Shown here in pieces: positions 1 to 10,058 of a stretch of DNA of 64,000 nucleotides. The DNA comes from Ferrimonas senticii DSM 18821 (GTDB lineage: Bacteria; Pseudomonadota; Gammaproteobacteria; Enterobacterales; Shewanellaceae). Each line of letters opens with the position of its first letter. The stretch's first letter is position 1. The DNA is taken from assembly GCF_000422665.1 (NCBI RefSeq), contig NZ_KE383898.1:336575-400574 (forward strand), read 5' to 3'. The position numbers and the translations under genes were made by a program. A model generated the notes under the pieces. It was not told the DNA's origin, searched no databases, and saw only the letters and a list, made by a program, of their open reading frames with translations.

Positions 1-51
1 GTTGCGGTCAGCAAAATGAAACTATTTTGCCAAGGTAATTTGCCGCTAAAG

Positions 52-1386
52 CTAGCGCTGGAACGGGTAGATGCTGCCCAGATGCAGCAGCTGTGTTAAT
101 TCATCCAACGCCTGTTGGCTTTCGTTAAGCAGTGCAACGTCGCGTAGATCATCAAAGCTGATGCGGTCGCGGTAGTGCTTATCAACCCAAGCCGATAGCC
201 GCTGATGCTGGGCACGATCGATTAAGCAGTGCGGATTCACCGCCGCCAACTCCGCCGCCGAAAGCGTGACCCGAAGGCGCAAACAGGCCGGGCCGCCACC
301 ATTTTGCATGCTCTGTTTGACATCAAAGTAGTGCACCTGTTTGATCGGCTGCTGGCGGTCAGTTAGGGTCGCCAGATACGCCGCCACTTGCGGTTGCTCT
401 AAACATTCAGTTGGGGCAATTAGCGCCATCTCGCCGCTGGGCAAGGTCAGGATCTGGGTGTTAAACAGATAGCTTTTAACCGCCTGTTCGATGCTGACCT
501 CGGCGGTGGCCACTTCCAAGATATGCAGTTCTGCGTCGCCAAAGGCACGGCGGATGTCGTTCAATGCTTGTGGTTGGTTTAGGAATGCCTGCTGATGACA
601 AAACAGCATGTTGTGGTTGCCCACCGCTATCACGTCGTTATGGAACACCCCTTGGTCGATGACTTCAGGATTTTGCTGAATAAACAGGGTGTGGCGGGGG
701 TTTAACTGGTGCAGACGGGCTACCGCTTGGCTGGCCTCTAAGGTCTGTCTGGCAGGATAGCGCTGCGGCGCGACTTGGCCGTTATTGATCGCGCTTTTGC
801 CATAAACAAACAGTTGCAGCCCTTGCTCGCCATAGCTTGAACACAAGCGCGTGTGGTTGGCGGCGCCCTCATCACCAAGGCTGTCGTGACTTGGCAGGGC
901 ATCATGGTGGACAAAATAGTGCGGGTCATTAAATACCGCCGCCAGAGTGCGACTGGTCTGTGGATGTTCAATCGCACGATGCAACTTATTCACCAGATTA
1001 GCTGGGGTAAAGTGCACTTTATTATCTAAGCTATCTGCACTTGGCGAGACTGTGGCGGCGTTGGCACTCCACATGCTGCTGGCGGAATAACACGCGCTTA
1101 GCAACTGCGGAGCTTGGCGATGCGCTTGCTCCAGCACTTTGGCGTCGCTGCCGGTAAAACCCAGTTGTCGTAAGGTGGTCAGATCCGGCCGCGATTGCGG
1201 CGCCAGTACCCCTTGCACCATGCCCAGTTCAGTCAGTGCCAGCATCTTATCTAAGCCTTGCTTGGCGGCGGCTTTAGGATTGGATGCCACGCTGGCGTTG
1301 TGCTGTGATGCCAAATTGCCGAGCGACAATCCGGCGTAGTTGTGGCTGGGCCCGACTAGGCCGTCAAAGTTGGCTTCCAGATGCAT
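52..1386 (-). CDS. astB: N-succinylarginine dihydrolase
   Basis: AstB hydrolyses N2-succinylarginine to succinylornithine, ammonia and CO2, the second step of the arginine succinyltransferase pathway, in the cytosol. The 444-residue protein matches the family length (E. coli about 447). The expected catalytic triad is visible: Glu173 in D-E-G-A-A-N-H, His249 in F-H-N-D and Cys368 in G-G-G-P-A-C-L-R. The frame is open further upstream, but this ATG is preceded by AGGAGG at good spacing and begins the family's N-terminus ([12 protein letters not shown]). The gene diverges from topA. No other ast gene is visible here, so the rest of the pathway must be encoded elsewhere. Bases 1-51 downstream show no gene. 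Confidence 0.97.
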   Translation of the reverse strand: MHLEANFDGLVGPSHNYAGLSLGNLASQHNASVASNPKAAAKQGLDKMLALTELGMVQGVLAPQSRPDLTTLRQLGFTGSDAKVLEQAHRQAPQLLSACYSASSMWSANAATVSPSADSLDNKVHFTPANLVNKLHRAIEHPQTSRTLAAVFNDPHYFVHHDALPSHDSLGDEGAANHTRLCSSYGEQGLQLFVYGKSAINNGQVAPQRYPARQTLEASQAVARLHQLNPRHTLFIQQNPEVIDQGVFHNDVIAVGNHNMLFCHQQAFLNQPQALNDIRRAFGDAELHILEVATAEVSIEQAVKSYLFNTQILTLPSGEMALIAPTECLEQPQVAAYLATLTDRQQPIKQVHYFDVKQSMQNGGGPACLRLRVTLSAAELAAVNPHCLIDRAQHQRLSAWVDKHYRDRISFDDLRDVALLNESQQALDELTQLLHLGSIYPFQR

Positions 1387-1538
1387 GCCATCCCTCCTGT
1401 GGATATTGCCGGCGAGTGACCTCATGTCGTCGCGCTGTGGTCTGGTAATTGGGGCGCGTTAGCGGTGAAACGGCTGGCTAACTGGCCCCAGTATACGGTG
1501 CAAAAATCGCGCCTCAAGAGGCCGGATTGTCCGTCAGT

Positions 1539-1583
1539 TGCAACAAATGCATAACTATTGCTTGCATGTCTAAGATTGTTGCA
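1539..1583. promoter_or_regulatory. nested inverted repeat in the astB-topA intergenic region
   Basis: The 368-bp space between the divergent astB and topA genes holds nested inverted arms: TGCAACA (1539-1545) with TGTTGCA (1577-1583), and inside them ATGCA (1547-1551) with TGCAT (1563-1567). It could be an operator or a hairpin. It does not match an ArgR box well and I cannot name a regulator. The only open frame in the gap (about 70 codons, 1527-1739) has no recognisable product and I do not call it. Confidence 0.3.
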
Positions 1584-1674
1584 TTAGTAGTTTGTGGAAT
1601 CGCGATTTCAGTCGTGAATTTATTTTTTATTGCACAAAAATCGGCTAAGTGTTTGCTTTATCAGGGGGCTAGGG

Positions 1675-1703
1675 TTGCAACTGAGCGATACTCCCTCTAT
1701 ATA
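1675..1703 (+). promoter_or_regulatory. predicted sigma70 promoter of topA
   Basis: TTGCAA (1675-1680) and TATATA (1698-1703) are separated by 17 bp, the ideal spacing, about 50 bp upstream of the topA start. Prediction from sequence only. Confidence 0.45.
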
Positions 1704-1754
1704 TGGAGCCAATTTTTCTTGCCAAAACGCGTTCAATAAGGTTCAAGCCACCCG

Positions 1755-4412
1755 ATGGGAAAATCTTTGGTAATCGTGGAATCGCCCGCAAAGGCGAAAA
1801 CCATCAACAAATATCTCGGCAAAAACTATGTGGTGAAGTCCTCCGTTGGCCACATCCGTGACTTGCCTACCTCCTCTGCTCAGGCCAATGGCCGTACCGC
1901 TGCGGCCAAGACTGCGGCGGAAGTGCGCAAAATGGCACCTGAAGAGAAAGCCAAGTATAAGCAGGAGCGTGATTACCAAGCCTTGATCAGCCGCATGGGG
2001 ATCAACCCTAAAGCGGATTGGGCGGCGAACTACCAAGTGCTGCCGGGCAAAGAGAAAGTAGTGAAAGAGCTGCAATCTCTGGCCGAAGACGCCGACACCA
2101 TCTACCTGGCAACGGATTTGGACCGCGAAGGGGAAGCGATCGCATGGCACCTGCAAGAGGTGATCGGTGGCGAACCGGAGCGGTTCCGTCGAGTGGTGTT
2201 TAACGAAATCACCAAAACCGCCATTCAAGAGGCGTTTGCCAAACCGCTGCACTTGAATATTGACCGCGTTAATGCCCAGCAGACCCGTCGTTTCCTCGAT
2301 CGGGTGGTGGGTTTTACCGTCTCGCCACTGCTGTGGAAGAAACTGGCCCGTGGCCTTTCTGCTGGCCGGGTGCAATCGGTGGCGGTGCGTTTGATTGTTG
2401 AGCGCGAGCGTGAAATTCGCGCGTTCGTACCGGAAGAGTTCTGGGATATCCACGCTGACTTAAGCGCTGCTTCTGGCACGGCGCTGCGGATGGAGGTGGC
2501 GCGTCATCAAGGCGAAACCCTAAAGCTTGGCAACAAAGCCGATACCGATGCGGTGCTAAAAGCGCTGCAAGGCGCGGCGTTCAATGTTACCAAACGCGAA
2601 GATAAGCCAAGCTCCAGCAAGCCTTCGGCACCGTATATCACCTCCACTTTGCAGCAGGCGGCCAGTACCCGTCTGGGCTTTGGGGTGAAAAAAACCATGA
2701 CCTTGGCACAGCGTCTGTACGAAGCCGGTCACATCACCTATATGCGTACCGATTCGACCAACCTAAGCAACGAGGCGGTGGAAGCGGTACGTGGTTACAT
2801 TGGCGGTGAGTTTGGCGAAAACTACCTGCCAAAAGATCCAATTCGTTATGGCTCGAAAGAGGGCGCTCAAGAGGCGCACGAAGCGATTCGTCCATCCGAT
2901 GTTACCGTTAAATCCTCCAGCCTGACGGCGATGGAGCGTGACGCCCAGCGTTTGTATGAGCTGATCTGGCGCCAGTTCGTGGCCTGTCAGATGGTGCCAG
3001 CGAAGTACGACTCCACCACGGTAACCGTGACTGCCGGCGCCTATGAGCTGAAAGCCAAAGGCCGAATCATGGTATTTGACGGTTGGACCAAAGTGCAGCC
3101 GCCAATGGGCCGTAAAGGCGAAGAGGACACCACCTTGCCACCGGTGCAAGTGGGCGAAACTCTGAACCTGAAATCGCTAGAGCCAAAACAGCACTTCACC
3201 AAACCGGTGGCGCGCTTTAACGAAGCCTCTTTGGTAAAAGAGCTGGAAAAGCGTGGCATTGGCCGTCCATCGACCTACGCGGCGATCATCGGCACCATCC
3301 AAGATCGTGGCTACGTTCGGGTAGAAAACCGTCGCTTCTTTACCGAGAAGATGGGCGAGATCGTCACCGATCGCTTGGTGGATAATTTCGATGAGCTGAT
3401 GAGCTACGACTTTACCGCTGGCATGGAAGTGACCTTGGATAAAATTGCCCAAGGTTCACTGAGCTGGAAGAGCGTGCTGGATGAGTTCTACGACGACTTA
3501 ACCGCCCACATCAGCAAAGCGGAACTGGATGAGCTTGAGGGCGGTATGCGCCCGAACCAGATGGTGGAAACCGACATTCCGTGTCCGACCTGTGGCCGCA
3601 ACATGGGCATTCGTACCGCCACCACTGGGGTGTTCTTAGGCTGTAGCGGTTATAACCTGCCGCCAAAAGAGCGCTGCAAAACCACCATCAACCTGACCGC
3701 CGGTGATGAAGCGGAAGCGGTGACCACCGACGATCAAGAAGCGGAAGCGCTGATCACCATGCGTCGCTGCGGCAAGTGCGGCAGCACCATGGACAGCTAC
3801 TTGGTTGATGAAACTCGTAAGCTGTACGTGTGTGGTAACAACCCAAGCTGCGATGGCTACGAAGTCGAGCAGGGCAGCTTTAAGCTTAAAGGCTACGACG
3901 GCCCGCTGATTGAGTGTGATCGTTGCGGCTCTGATATGGAGCTTAAAGATGGCCGCTTTGGTAAGTACTTTGCCTGTACTGCAAGCAAAGATCCGGAGTG
4001 TAAAAACACCCGTAAGCTTCTGAAAAACGGCGAAGTAGCGCCGCCGAAAGAAGATCCAGTAGCGCTGCCAGAACTGCCATGCGCGAAATCGGATGCGCAC
4101 TTTATCCTGCGTGATGGCGCCGCCGGTCTGTTCCTTGCTGCCAGCACCTTCCCGAAGAGCCGTGAAACCCGCGCGCCGCTGGTGGCTGAACTAAAACGGT
4201 TCCGCGATCGCATCTCGCCAAAATTCTACTATCTAGCGGATGCGCCAGAGCAAGACGAAGATGGCAACTTCTACCAAGTGAAGTTCAGCCGTAAGACCAA
4301 AGAGCAATACGTTGCCACTGAGGTTGACGGCAAGGCCACCGGTTGGATCGCCAAATACAGCGGTGGCAACTGGGTCGAAGAACAAACCAAGAAGAGCAAA
4401 GCCAAGAAGTAA
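1755..4412 (+). CDS. topA: DNA topoisomerase I
   Basis: Type IA topoisomerase that relaxes negative supercoils. The 885-residue protein is close to the E. coli length (865). It opens with the Toprim domain ([12 protein letters not shown]) with the metal-binding D-L-D-R-E-G-E at 121-127. The catalytic tyrosine is Tyr329 in [11 protein letters not shown]. The C-terminal part has three four-cysteine zinc-ribbon units (C-P-T-C, C-G-K-C and C-D-R-C with their partner cysteines) and a lysine-rich tail that would bind ssDNA or RNA polymerase. It is followed directly by a strong terminator, so it is probably monocistronic. No strong Shine-Dalgarno precedes the ATG, but the N-terminus is the family's. 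Confidence 0.98.
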   Translation: MGKSLVIVESPAKAKTINKYLGKNYVVKSSVGHIRDLPTSSAQANGRTAAAKTAAEVRKMAPEEKAKYKQERDYQALISRMGINPKADWAANYQVLPGKEKVVKELQSLAEDADTIYLATDLDREGEAIAWHLQEVIGGEPERFRRVVFNEITKTAIQEAFAKPLHLNIDRVNAQQTRRFLDRVVGFTVSPLLWKKLARGLSAGRVQSVAVRLIVEREREIRAFVPEEFWDIHADLSAASGTALRMEVARHQGETLKLGNKADTDAVLKALQGAAFNVTKREDKPSSSKPSAPYITSTLQQAASTRLGFGVKKTMTLAQRLYEAGHITYMRTDSTNLSNEAVEAVRGYIGGEFGENYLPKDPIRYGSKEGAQEAHEAIRPSDVTVKSSSLTAMERDAQRLYELIWRQFVACQMVPAKYDSTTVTVTAGAYELKAKGRIMVFDGWTKVQPPMGRKGEEDTTLPPVQVGETLNLKSLEPKQHFTKPVARFNEASLVKELEKRGIGRPSTYAAIIGTIQDRGYVRVENRRFFTEKMGEIVTDRLVDNFDELMSYDFTAGMEVTLDKIAQGSLSWKSVLDEFYDDLTAHISKAELDELEGGMRPNQMVETDIPCPTCGRNMGIRTATTGVFLGCSGYNLPPKERCKTTINLTAGDEAEAVTTDDQEAEALITMRRCGKCGSTMDSYLVDETRKLYVCGNNPSCDGYEVEQGSFKLKGYDGPLIECDRCGSDMELKDGRFGKYFACTASKDPECKNTRKLLKNGEVAPPKEDPVALPELPCAKSDAHFILRDGAAGLFLAASTFPKSRETRAPLVAELKRFRDRISPKFYYLADAPEQDEDGNFYQVKFSRKTKEQYVATEVDGKATGWIAKYSGGNWVEEQTKKSKAKK

Positions 4413-4434
4413 GACTTAGCTTAGCTAACTAAGA

Positions 4435-4466
4435 TCCCCAGCAACTGTGGTTGCTGGGGATTTTTT
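4435..4466 (+). terminator. rho-independent terminator of topA
   Basis: An 11-bp perfect stem (TCCCCAGCAAC with GTTGCTGGGGA) with a TGTG loop is followed by TTTTTT, 22 bp after the topA stop. Confidence 0.92.
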
Positions 4467-4518
4467 GTTTGCGGCGGCCACAGTTCGGATCCATTGGCGT
4501 CTGTCTTGAAATTAAATA

Positions 4519-4538
4519 TACTGTATTTATATACAGTA
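4519..4538 (+). promoter_or_regulatory. LexA (SOS) box upstream of imuA
   Basis: A TACTGTATTTATATACAGTA sequence gives CTGT-N8-ACAG with the flanking TA/TA of the gammaproteobacterial LexA consensus and an AT-only spacer. It lies 10 bp before the imuA ATG and would overlap the promoter. This places the whole imuA-imuB-dnaE2 operon under SOS control. Confidence 0.93.
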
Positions 4539-4548
4539 TATTTTTTAG

Positions 4549-5247
4549 ATGGCAGACAGCATGGCTTCAGCAATTAACCCGCTATTGCAGCGTAACGACA
4601 TCTGGCTTGGTAAACAGTGGCAACAGGGCGCCGTCGGGATCGCCACCGGCTTTGCCGCGCTCGACAAGCAGCTAGCCGGGCAAGGCTGGCCGCAAGTGGG
4701 CGTGGTCGAGTTGATTGGTGACACCTTAGGGGTGGCAGCACTGCTGCAGCCGCTGCTTAATCGTCAGCAGCAGCCGGATCGCTGGCAACTGTGTGTGGCA
4801 CCACCGGCGGCGCCTAATGGCGCCGGTTGGGCGCAAGCGGGGATCGATCTGTCGCGGCTGTTGTGGGTGGACACCCCTTGTCGTAAAGAGCAACTGTGGA
4901 GCATCGAGCACAGCTTAAGCTCTGGTCGTTGCAGTGTCGTGTTGGCGTGGCTGACGGAGCTCTCCGCTGGCGAAGCGCGACGATTGCAATTGGCGGCGCA
5001 GCAGGGGCAGTGCCTGTTGTTGTTGCATCTGCCCAAGGCAGCGCTTGCCCAAGCGCATGGGGTTAGCTTGCGTCTGCAAGTGACGCCAAGCCCACAAGGC
5101 TGTGTGGTGCAACTGTTAAAACAACGTGGCGGTTGGCCGCAGGCACCACTGGCCCTACCGTTACCGGGGCGGCCAGATCCATCCTCGGATCCGTCCTCAG
5201 GTGCGGCAGCGGTGGTGGCTGGACCGTGGTTGGCACAGGCGCAGTAA
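4549..5247 (+). CDS. imuA: translesion synthesis accessory protein ImuA
   Basis: ImuA is a RecA-fold, SulA-like accessory factor of the ImuA-ImuB-DnaE2 mutasome, which carries out damage-induced mutagenesis. The 232-residue protein has the family N-terminus (W-L-G-K-Q-W, then I-A-T-G-F-A-A-L-D-K-Q-L) and the Gly-rich stretch V-E-L-I-G-D-T-L-G where RecA has its Walker A; the P-loop lysine is absent, as usual in ImuA. Assignment rests equally on order: LexA box, imuA, imuB, dnaE2. Two ATGs are possible (4549 and 4561) and neither has a clear ribosome-binding site. The stop is 6 bp before imuB, implying co-translation. Confidence 0.9.
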   Translation: MADSMASAINPLLQRNDIWLGKQWQQGAVGIATGFAALDKQLAGQGWPQVGVVELIGDTLGVAALLQPLLNRQQQPDRWQLCVAPPAAPNGAGWAQAGIDLSRLLWVDTPCRKEQLWSIEHSLSSGRCSVVLAWLTELSAGEARRLQLAAQQGQCLLLLHLPKAALAQAHGVSLRLQVTPSPQGCVVQLLKQRGGWPQAPLALPLPGRPDPSSDPSSGAAAVVAGPWLAQAQ

Positions 5248-5253
5248 GCAAGG

Positions 5254-6690
5254 ATGTTTTTGGCTCTGCATTTTGTCGATCTGGCGCTGCATATTCAGAC
5301 ACAGCAACTGACGCTAACTGATCCTGCCGACGCGGACAGCTGTCCGCCACCACTGGCACTGGTTGGCGATTATCCGCTGCGAGTATTGCAGTGCAATCAG
5401 CGTGCGGCCGCGGCGGGGATCGTCGCAGGTCAGCGCCTTGGCACCGCCAGCGCGTTGTGCGAGACGCTGCAACTGTGCCATTACGATCCTCAGCTGGAAC
5501 AGCAAACCCTCAGTCAATTGGCCGCCTGGGCTTATGGTTTTAGCGCGCAGGTGATGCTGGTTAAACCGGACCTGCTGGTGCTGGAGGCCAGCTCGATGCT
5601 GAAACTGTTTGGCGGTCAGCAGTCGTGGTTGGCGGAATTGGCCGCCGCCCTGCGGCTGCGGCAACTGCCGTGGCGTTGGGCGCTTGGACATACTCCACTA
5701 GCGGCGACGCTGTTGGCACAAACTGCTACCGAAGCCACAGCACAACCAAACGGCGCGGCGAGTTCGGCGGCGGTACTGGCGCAGTTGCTGCCGCTGACAT
5801 TAGCCCAGTGCCAACGGCCAGAGGCCAGTCGTATGGCCAGCATGGGGATCCACACTCTGGGGCAATTATGGGACTTACCACGGGCTGAGTTGGGGCAACG
5901 TTTTGGTCTGGAGCTGTTGTTGTGGTTGCAGCGGTTAAGCGGTCAGCGACCCGATCCTCGACCATGGTTTAGCCCACCGGCACACTACCGGCGCCGCTTG
6001 GTGCTGCTGCATGAAATCGACAACCTGACGGTATTACGTTTCCCGTTAAAACGGCTGTTTGGTGAACTGGCCGATGAGTTACGGCGTCGACAATTGGCGC
6101 TGCCACGGTTGCAACTGCGGTTACTGCATCGACAGCGCTCGGCAACGGAGATCACCTTGACCGCCGCAGCCAATGAACATCGCAGTGACGCCTGGCAGCA
6201 ACTGTGCGAGCTGCAACTGCAACGACTGACGCTGTTTGCGCCGATCATTGAGATTGAACTGATCGGTCAGCAGCTGCAGCCACAGCAACTGCACAGCGAA
6301 CGTTTGTTGGCCGGTGGCGGCCCGGATGATGCGGCGCTGCGCTTATTAGCGCAGTTACAGGCGCGCTTAGGTCACGACAAGGTGCGCAGCATTCAGTGTC
6401 ATTCCAGCCATCGGCCAGAGCAGGCCAATCGCATTGTCGCTGGCGGGGACGGTGGCGATCGACGTTTGGCTGACGAGCTGGCGCCGCCACGGCCACTGTG
6501 GCTACTGCCCCAGCCGCAGGCCATCGACGTTGGCCTCTTTACGTTATTGCGCGGGCCGGAGCGACTGGAGTCCGGTTGGTGGCAAGCCGAGGCGATGGCG
6601 CGGGATTACTTTGTCGGCCAGCGCCGCGATGGTGCTTTGGCGTGGCTTTATCATGATCAGCACGGTTGGTTTGTTCATGGCTGGTTCTAA
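5254..6690 (+). CDS. imuB: Y-family polymerase-like protein ImuB (catalytically dead)
   Basis: ImuB is the Y-family paralogue that bridges the beta clamp, ImuA and DnaE2 in error-prone repair. The 478-residue protein keeps the general Y-family layout: an N-terminal palm (F-L-A-L-H-F-V-D-L-A-L-H), a helix-hairpin-helix region near residues 195-215 (G-I-H-T-L-G-Q-L-W-D-L-P-R) and a C-terminal little-finger-like part. Where active Y-family enzymes have the catalytic S-x-D-E, this protein reads L-E-A-S, so it should not polymerise, as known for the family. AAGG precedes the ATG at short spacing. The 3' end overlaps dnaE2 by 14 bp. Confidence 0.93.
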   Translation: MFLALHFVDLALHIQTQQLTLTDPADADSCPPPLALVGDYPLRVLQCNQRAAAAGIVAGQRLGTASALCETLQLCHYDPQLEQQTLSQLAAWAYGFSAQVMLVKPDLLVLEASSMLKLFGGQQSWLAELAAALRLRQLPWRWALGHTPLAATLLAQTATEATAQPNGAASSAAVLAQLLPLTLAQCQRPEASRMASMGIHTLGQLWDLPRAELGQRFGLELLLWLQRLSGQRPDPRPWFSPPAHYRRRLVLLHEIDNLTVLRFPLKRLFGELADELRRRQLALPRLQLRLLHRQRSATEITLTAAANEHRSDAWQQLCELQLQRLTLFAPIIEIELIGQQLQPQQLHSERLLAGGGPDDAALRLLAQLQARLGHDKVRSIQCHSSHRPEQANRIVAGGDGGDRRLADELAPPRPLWLLPQPQAIDVGLFTLLRGPERLESGWWQAEAMARDYFVGQRRDGALAWLYHDQHGWFVHGWF

Positions 6691-9600
6691 GCTAAATCCC
6701 ACTACCGCCAACGTCGCCTATGCCGAGCTTCACTGCCTAAGCAACTACAGCTTTTTGCAAGGCGCTTCGCACCCAGATGAACTGGTACAGAGCGCTGCCG
6801 AGCTTGGCTATCAGGCGTTGGCGCTGACCGATGAATGCTCGATGGCGGGGATCGTCAAAGCCCACCAAGCGGCCAAACACCATCAAATTAAGTTGTTGGT
6901 GGGCAGCAGCTTTCGCCTTGATGGTGACAGCGTGGTGCTGCTGGCTTGCAATCGACGCGGCTACGGCCAAATTTGCCGCTTGATCACCCAAGCGCGGCGC
7001 CGCTGCCAGAAGGGCCGTTACCGGCTTGAATGGGACGATCTTGGCAGCGATAACAGCGATTATTTGCTGCTGTGGGCAGCGCTTGATCCGGATAACAGCG
7101 AAGCGCGGGCACAGTGGCTGCAGGCGCAGTTTGGCGATCGCTTATGGCTGTTGATTGAACGGCTGCTGGTGTCCGCGGAGGGGCCGCGCTTAACGGCACT
7201 GTTGCAACTGGCACAAAGCCAACAGTTGCCGCTGGTGGCGGCCGGGCAGGTACGGATGCATCAACGCGCTCGTAAGCCACTGCTGGACGTGGTTGATGCC
7301 ATTCGCCATGGTTGCACCTTAGAACAAGCTGGCACCCGTTTAAGCGCGAATGGCGAGGCCTACCTAAAGCCATGGCCGCTGCTGCAGCGGCGCTATCAAG
7401 CGGCGTGGTTGGCACAGACCTTGGTGATTGCGGCGCGCTGTCAGTTCAGCTTGGATGAACTGCGCTACGAATACCCAGCAGAGCTGGTGCCAGCGGGGTT
7501 AACCGCCAGTGACTATCTGCGCCAGCAGGTGCAGCTCGGGGCGCAGCAGCGATTTGGCGAACAAATTCCCGCTGCGATAGCCAGTCAGATTGAGGCCGAG
7601 TTAACTCTGATTGATGAGCTTGGTTATCACTACTTTTTTTTGACCATCTACGACATTGTCCAGTTTGCCAAAGCGCAGCGGATCCTCCATCAGGGGCGCG
7701 GTTCGGCGGCTAACTCGGTGGTCTGTTACTGCCTTGGGATCACCGAGGTCGATCCGACCAAGGTCAATCTGCTGTTTGAACGGTTTATCTCCAAAGAACG
7801 CGCCGAGCCGCCAGATATTGACGTCGATTTTGAACACCAGCGGCGCGAAGAGGTGATCCAATACATCTATCGCAAATATGGCCGCGAACGAGCCGCGCTG
7901 GCAGCAACGGTGATCAGCTATCGCTTTAAAAGTGCGATGACTGATGTCGGCAAAGTACTGGGACTGGATCAGGCCTATATCGAACATCTGATCCGTGGCA
8001 CCGATCGGCGTGATAACAGTGTCGACTGGCGGCAGCAACTGCTGGCACTGGGCCTTAACCAACAGGGCGGGGCGGCGGCGCACCTGATCCCCTTGGTCGA
8101 GCAACTGCTGGGGTTTCCTCGGCATCTGTCGCAGCACGTTGGCGGCTTTGTCATTTCGGCGGGGCCGCTGCACCAATTGGTGCCGCTGGAAAATGCAGCG
8201 ATGGCTGAGCGCACCGTGATCCAGTGGGACAAAGATGATTTGGAGGCGCTGGGGCTGCTAAAAGTCGATATTTTGGCGTTGGGGATGCTAAGCGCTATTC
8301 GCCGCTGCTTTGAATTGGTTAGCGATTGGCACCAGCAGCCGTTTTCGATGGCCAATATCCAGTGGGAGCAGCCAGAGGTGTACAACATGCTGTGTCAGGC
8401 CGACAGCATCGGCGTGTTTCAGATTGAATCGCGGGCGCAGAGCAACATGTTGCCGCGACTGCGGCCGCGCTGTTATTACGATCTGGTGGTGCAAATTGCC
8501 ATTGTCCGGCCTGGTCCGATCCAAGGTGATATGGTGCATCCTTACCTGAAGCGGCGTAACGGCGAAGAGGCGATCAGCTACCCCTCGGCGGCGGTTAAAG
8601 GGGTGTTGGCGCGCACCTTAGGGGTGCCTATTTTCCAAGAGCAGGTGATTAAGCTGGCGATGGTTGCGGCTGGTTTCAGCGGCGGCGAAGCGGATCAGCT
8701 GCGCCGAGCAATGGCCAGTTGGAAGCGCCAAGGTCAGCTGCAACAGTTTGAACGGCAGCTACTTAGTGGCATGGCCGAGCGAGGCTACAGCGAGCAATTC
8801 GCCCAGCAACTGGTGGCGCAAATTCGCGGGTTTGGTGGCTACGGTTTTCCCGAGTCGCATTCCGCCAGTTTTGCGCTGCTGGCCTACGTTTCGGCGTACC
8901 TGAAGTATCACTATCCGGTGGCGTTTACCTGTGCGCTGCTTAATAGCCAGCCAATGGGTTTTTATACCCCATCGCAGCTGGTGCAGGACTTACGGCGTCA
9001 CGATGGGCTGGTGCTAGCAGTGGATCTGCAGCACAGCCACTGGGACCATCAACTTGAAGCGGTCGACGGTCAAATGGCACTGCGACTGGGGTTTCGACTG
9101 GTCAAAGGTTTAAGCCACTGCGCCGCTGAGCAGATTGTCGCCAAGCGTCCCGCTGCGGGCTTTGCCGATGTTCATCAGCTGGTGCAGTTAACTGCCCTTG
9201 ATAAGGCCTCACTGGAGGCGTTAGCCGCCGCTAACGCGTTGGCATCGCTGGCGGGCCATCGGCATCAAGCGCGCTGGTTATTGGCGGGCGAAGCCCAGCA
9301 ACTGCCACTGTTTGCCGAGCTTGCCAGCGGCACCGAGGTGCAGCTAAGTGCCCCCGAGGACAGCGACTCGATGCTGGCGGATTATCAACAGTTGGGACTG
9401 ACGCTTGGCGATCATCCGCTGGCGTTTTTACGCCACCGCGATGAACTGAAAGGCTGCGTTAGCGCCGCCGAACTGGCTGACTGTCGGCATGGCCAATTAC
9501 TGCAACTGGTGGGCTTGGTGGTGGGGCGGCAGCGCCCGGGAACCGCTTCTGGGGTGACCTTTATGACCCTTGAGGATGAGACCGGTAACGCCAATGTGGT

Positions 9601-9775
9601 GGTGTGGGCCAATACCGCTCGGGCGCAGCGTCAGCCGTACCTGACCGCCAAATTGCTGCATGTTAGCGGCATCGTAGAGCGTCAAGGGGAGGTGATCCAT
9701 CTGATGGCTGGCAAGCTGACCGATCTGTCGTCCCTGCTTAGTGAATTGTCACTGCAGTCGCGGGATTTTCATTGA
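6677..9775 (+). CDS. dnaE2: error-prone DNA polymerase III alpha subunit DnaE2 (ImuC)
   Basis: DnaE2 is the C-family polymerase that performs SOS mutagenesis with ImuA and ImuB. The 1032-residue protein begins with a PHP domain (A-Y-A-E-L-H-C-L-S-N-Y-S-F) and has the C-family palm with P-D-I-D-V-D-F at about 379-385, where the aspartates bind catalytic metals. Finger and helix-hairpin-helix regions follow, then a C-terminal OB fold (L-V-G-L-V-V-G-R-Q-R-P). The length and the E-L-H-C-L-S-N-Y-S-F-L-Q-G-A-S-H start fit DnaE2 rather than the 1160-residue replicative DnaE1. The frame is open to 6434 inside imuB. The ATG at 6677 is chosen because family homology begins there, giving a 14-bp overlap with imuB. 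Confidence 0.95.
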   Translation: MAGSKLNPTTANVAYAELHCLSNYSFLQGASHPDELVQSAAELGYQALALTDECSMAGIVKAHQAAKHHQIKLLVGSSFRLDGDSVVLLACNRRGYGQICRLITQARRRCQKGRYRLEWDDLGSDNSDYLLLWAALDPDNSEARAQWLQAQFGDRLWLLIERLLVSAEGPRLTALLQLAQSQQLPLVAAGQVRMHQRARKPLLDVVDAIRHGCTLEQAGTRLSANGEAYLKPWPLLQRRYQAAWLAQTLVIAARCQFSLDELRYEYPAELVPAGLTASDYLRQQVQLGAQQRFGEQIPAAIASQIEAELTLIDELGYHYFFLTIYDIVQFAKAQRILHQGRGSAANSVVCYCLGITEVDPTKVNLLFERFISKERAEPPDIDVDFEHQRREEVIQYIYRKYGRERAALAATVISYRFKSAMTDVGKVLGLDQAYIEHLIRGTDRRDNSVDWRQQLLALGLNQQGGAAAHLIPLVEQLLGFPRHLSQHVGGFVISAGPLHQLVPLENAAMAERTVIQWDKDDLEALGLLKVDILALGMLSAIRRCFELVSDWHQQPFSMANIQWEQPEVYNMLCQADSIGVFQIESRAQSNMLPRLRPRCYYDLVVQIAIVRPGPIQGDMVHPYLKRRNGEEAISYPSAAVKGVLARTLGVPIFQEQVIKLAMVAAGFSGGEADQLRRAMASWKRQGQLQQFERQLLSGMAERGYSEQFAQQLVAQIRGFGGYGFPESHSASFALLAYVSAYLKYHYPVAFTCALLNSQPMGFYTPSQLVQDLRRHDGLVLAVDLQHSHWDHQLEAVDGQMALRLGFRLVKGLSHCAAEQIVAKRPAAGFADVHQLVQLTALDKASLEALAAANALASLAGHRHQARWLLAGEAQQLPLFAELASGTEVQLSAPEDSDSMLADYQQLGLTLGDHPLAFLRHRDELKGCVSAAELADCRHGQLLQLVGLVVGRQRPGTASGVTFMTLEDETGNANVVVWANTARAQRQPYLTAKLLHVSGIVERQGEVIHLMAGKLTDLSSLLSELSLQSRDFH

Positions 9776-9798
9776 GCAATCGCAATCTGCGATTAGTG

Positions 9799-9902
9799 GT
9801 TAGTTAGCAGTGGTTAGTTAGCAGTGATTAGTTGGCAGTTGTGAGTTGGCAGTTGCGAGTTGGCAGTTGCGAGTTATCAGTTATCAGTTATCAGTTATCA
9901 GT
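9799..9902. repeat. degenerate 14-bp tandem repeat downstream of dnaE2
   Basis: Seven and a half 14-bp units run without gaps from GTTAGTTAGCAGTG (twice) through ATTAGTTGGCAGTT, GTGAGTTGGCAGTT, GCGAGTTGGCAGTT and GCGAGTTATCAGTT to ATCAGTTATCAGTT. Change is gradual along the array and a 7-bp sub-period (GTTATCA) appears at the end. No reading frame in it looks like a real protein. Confidence 0.93.
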
Positions 9903-9956
9903 AAGAGTAAGAGCAAGAGCAAGAGCAAGAGCAAGAGCAAGAGCAAGAGCAAGAGC
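9903..9956. repeat. hexanucleotide microsatellite (AAGAGC)9
   Basis: One AAGAGT unit and eight perfect AAGAGC units directly abut the 14-bp array. A tract this regular should be prone to slippage. It lies about 130 bp after the dnaE2 stop and before the terminator, so length change would not alter a protein. Confidence 0.95.
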
Positions 9957-10011
9957 TGGGGCAGTAGCACGGGGTGAAGCAGCAGTGGTTGGTGGTTGGC
10001 ATGGCAGCAAT

Positions 10012-10044
10012 AACAACGCCCTCGATTGAGGGCGTTGTTGTTTT
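10012..10044 (+). terminator. terminator of the imuA-imuB-dnaE2 operon
   Basis: A 12-bp perfect stem (AACAACGCCCTC with GAGGGCGTTGTT) and GATT loop are followed by GTTTTT. It sits between dnaE2 and the convergent DUF4136 gene. The T-tract favours the + strand. Confidence 0.85.
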
Positions 10045-10058
10045 TCAGGTTTGAGCCG

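Noticed and set aside
1527..1739. A 70-codon frame upstream of topA
   Set aside because: No ribosome-binding site, no recognisable family, and it overlaps the predicted topA promoter.
9799..9956. CRISPR array
   Set aside because: Units are contiguous without spacers and differ gradually; it is a tandem repeat and microsatellite.
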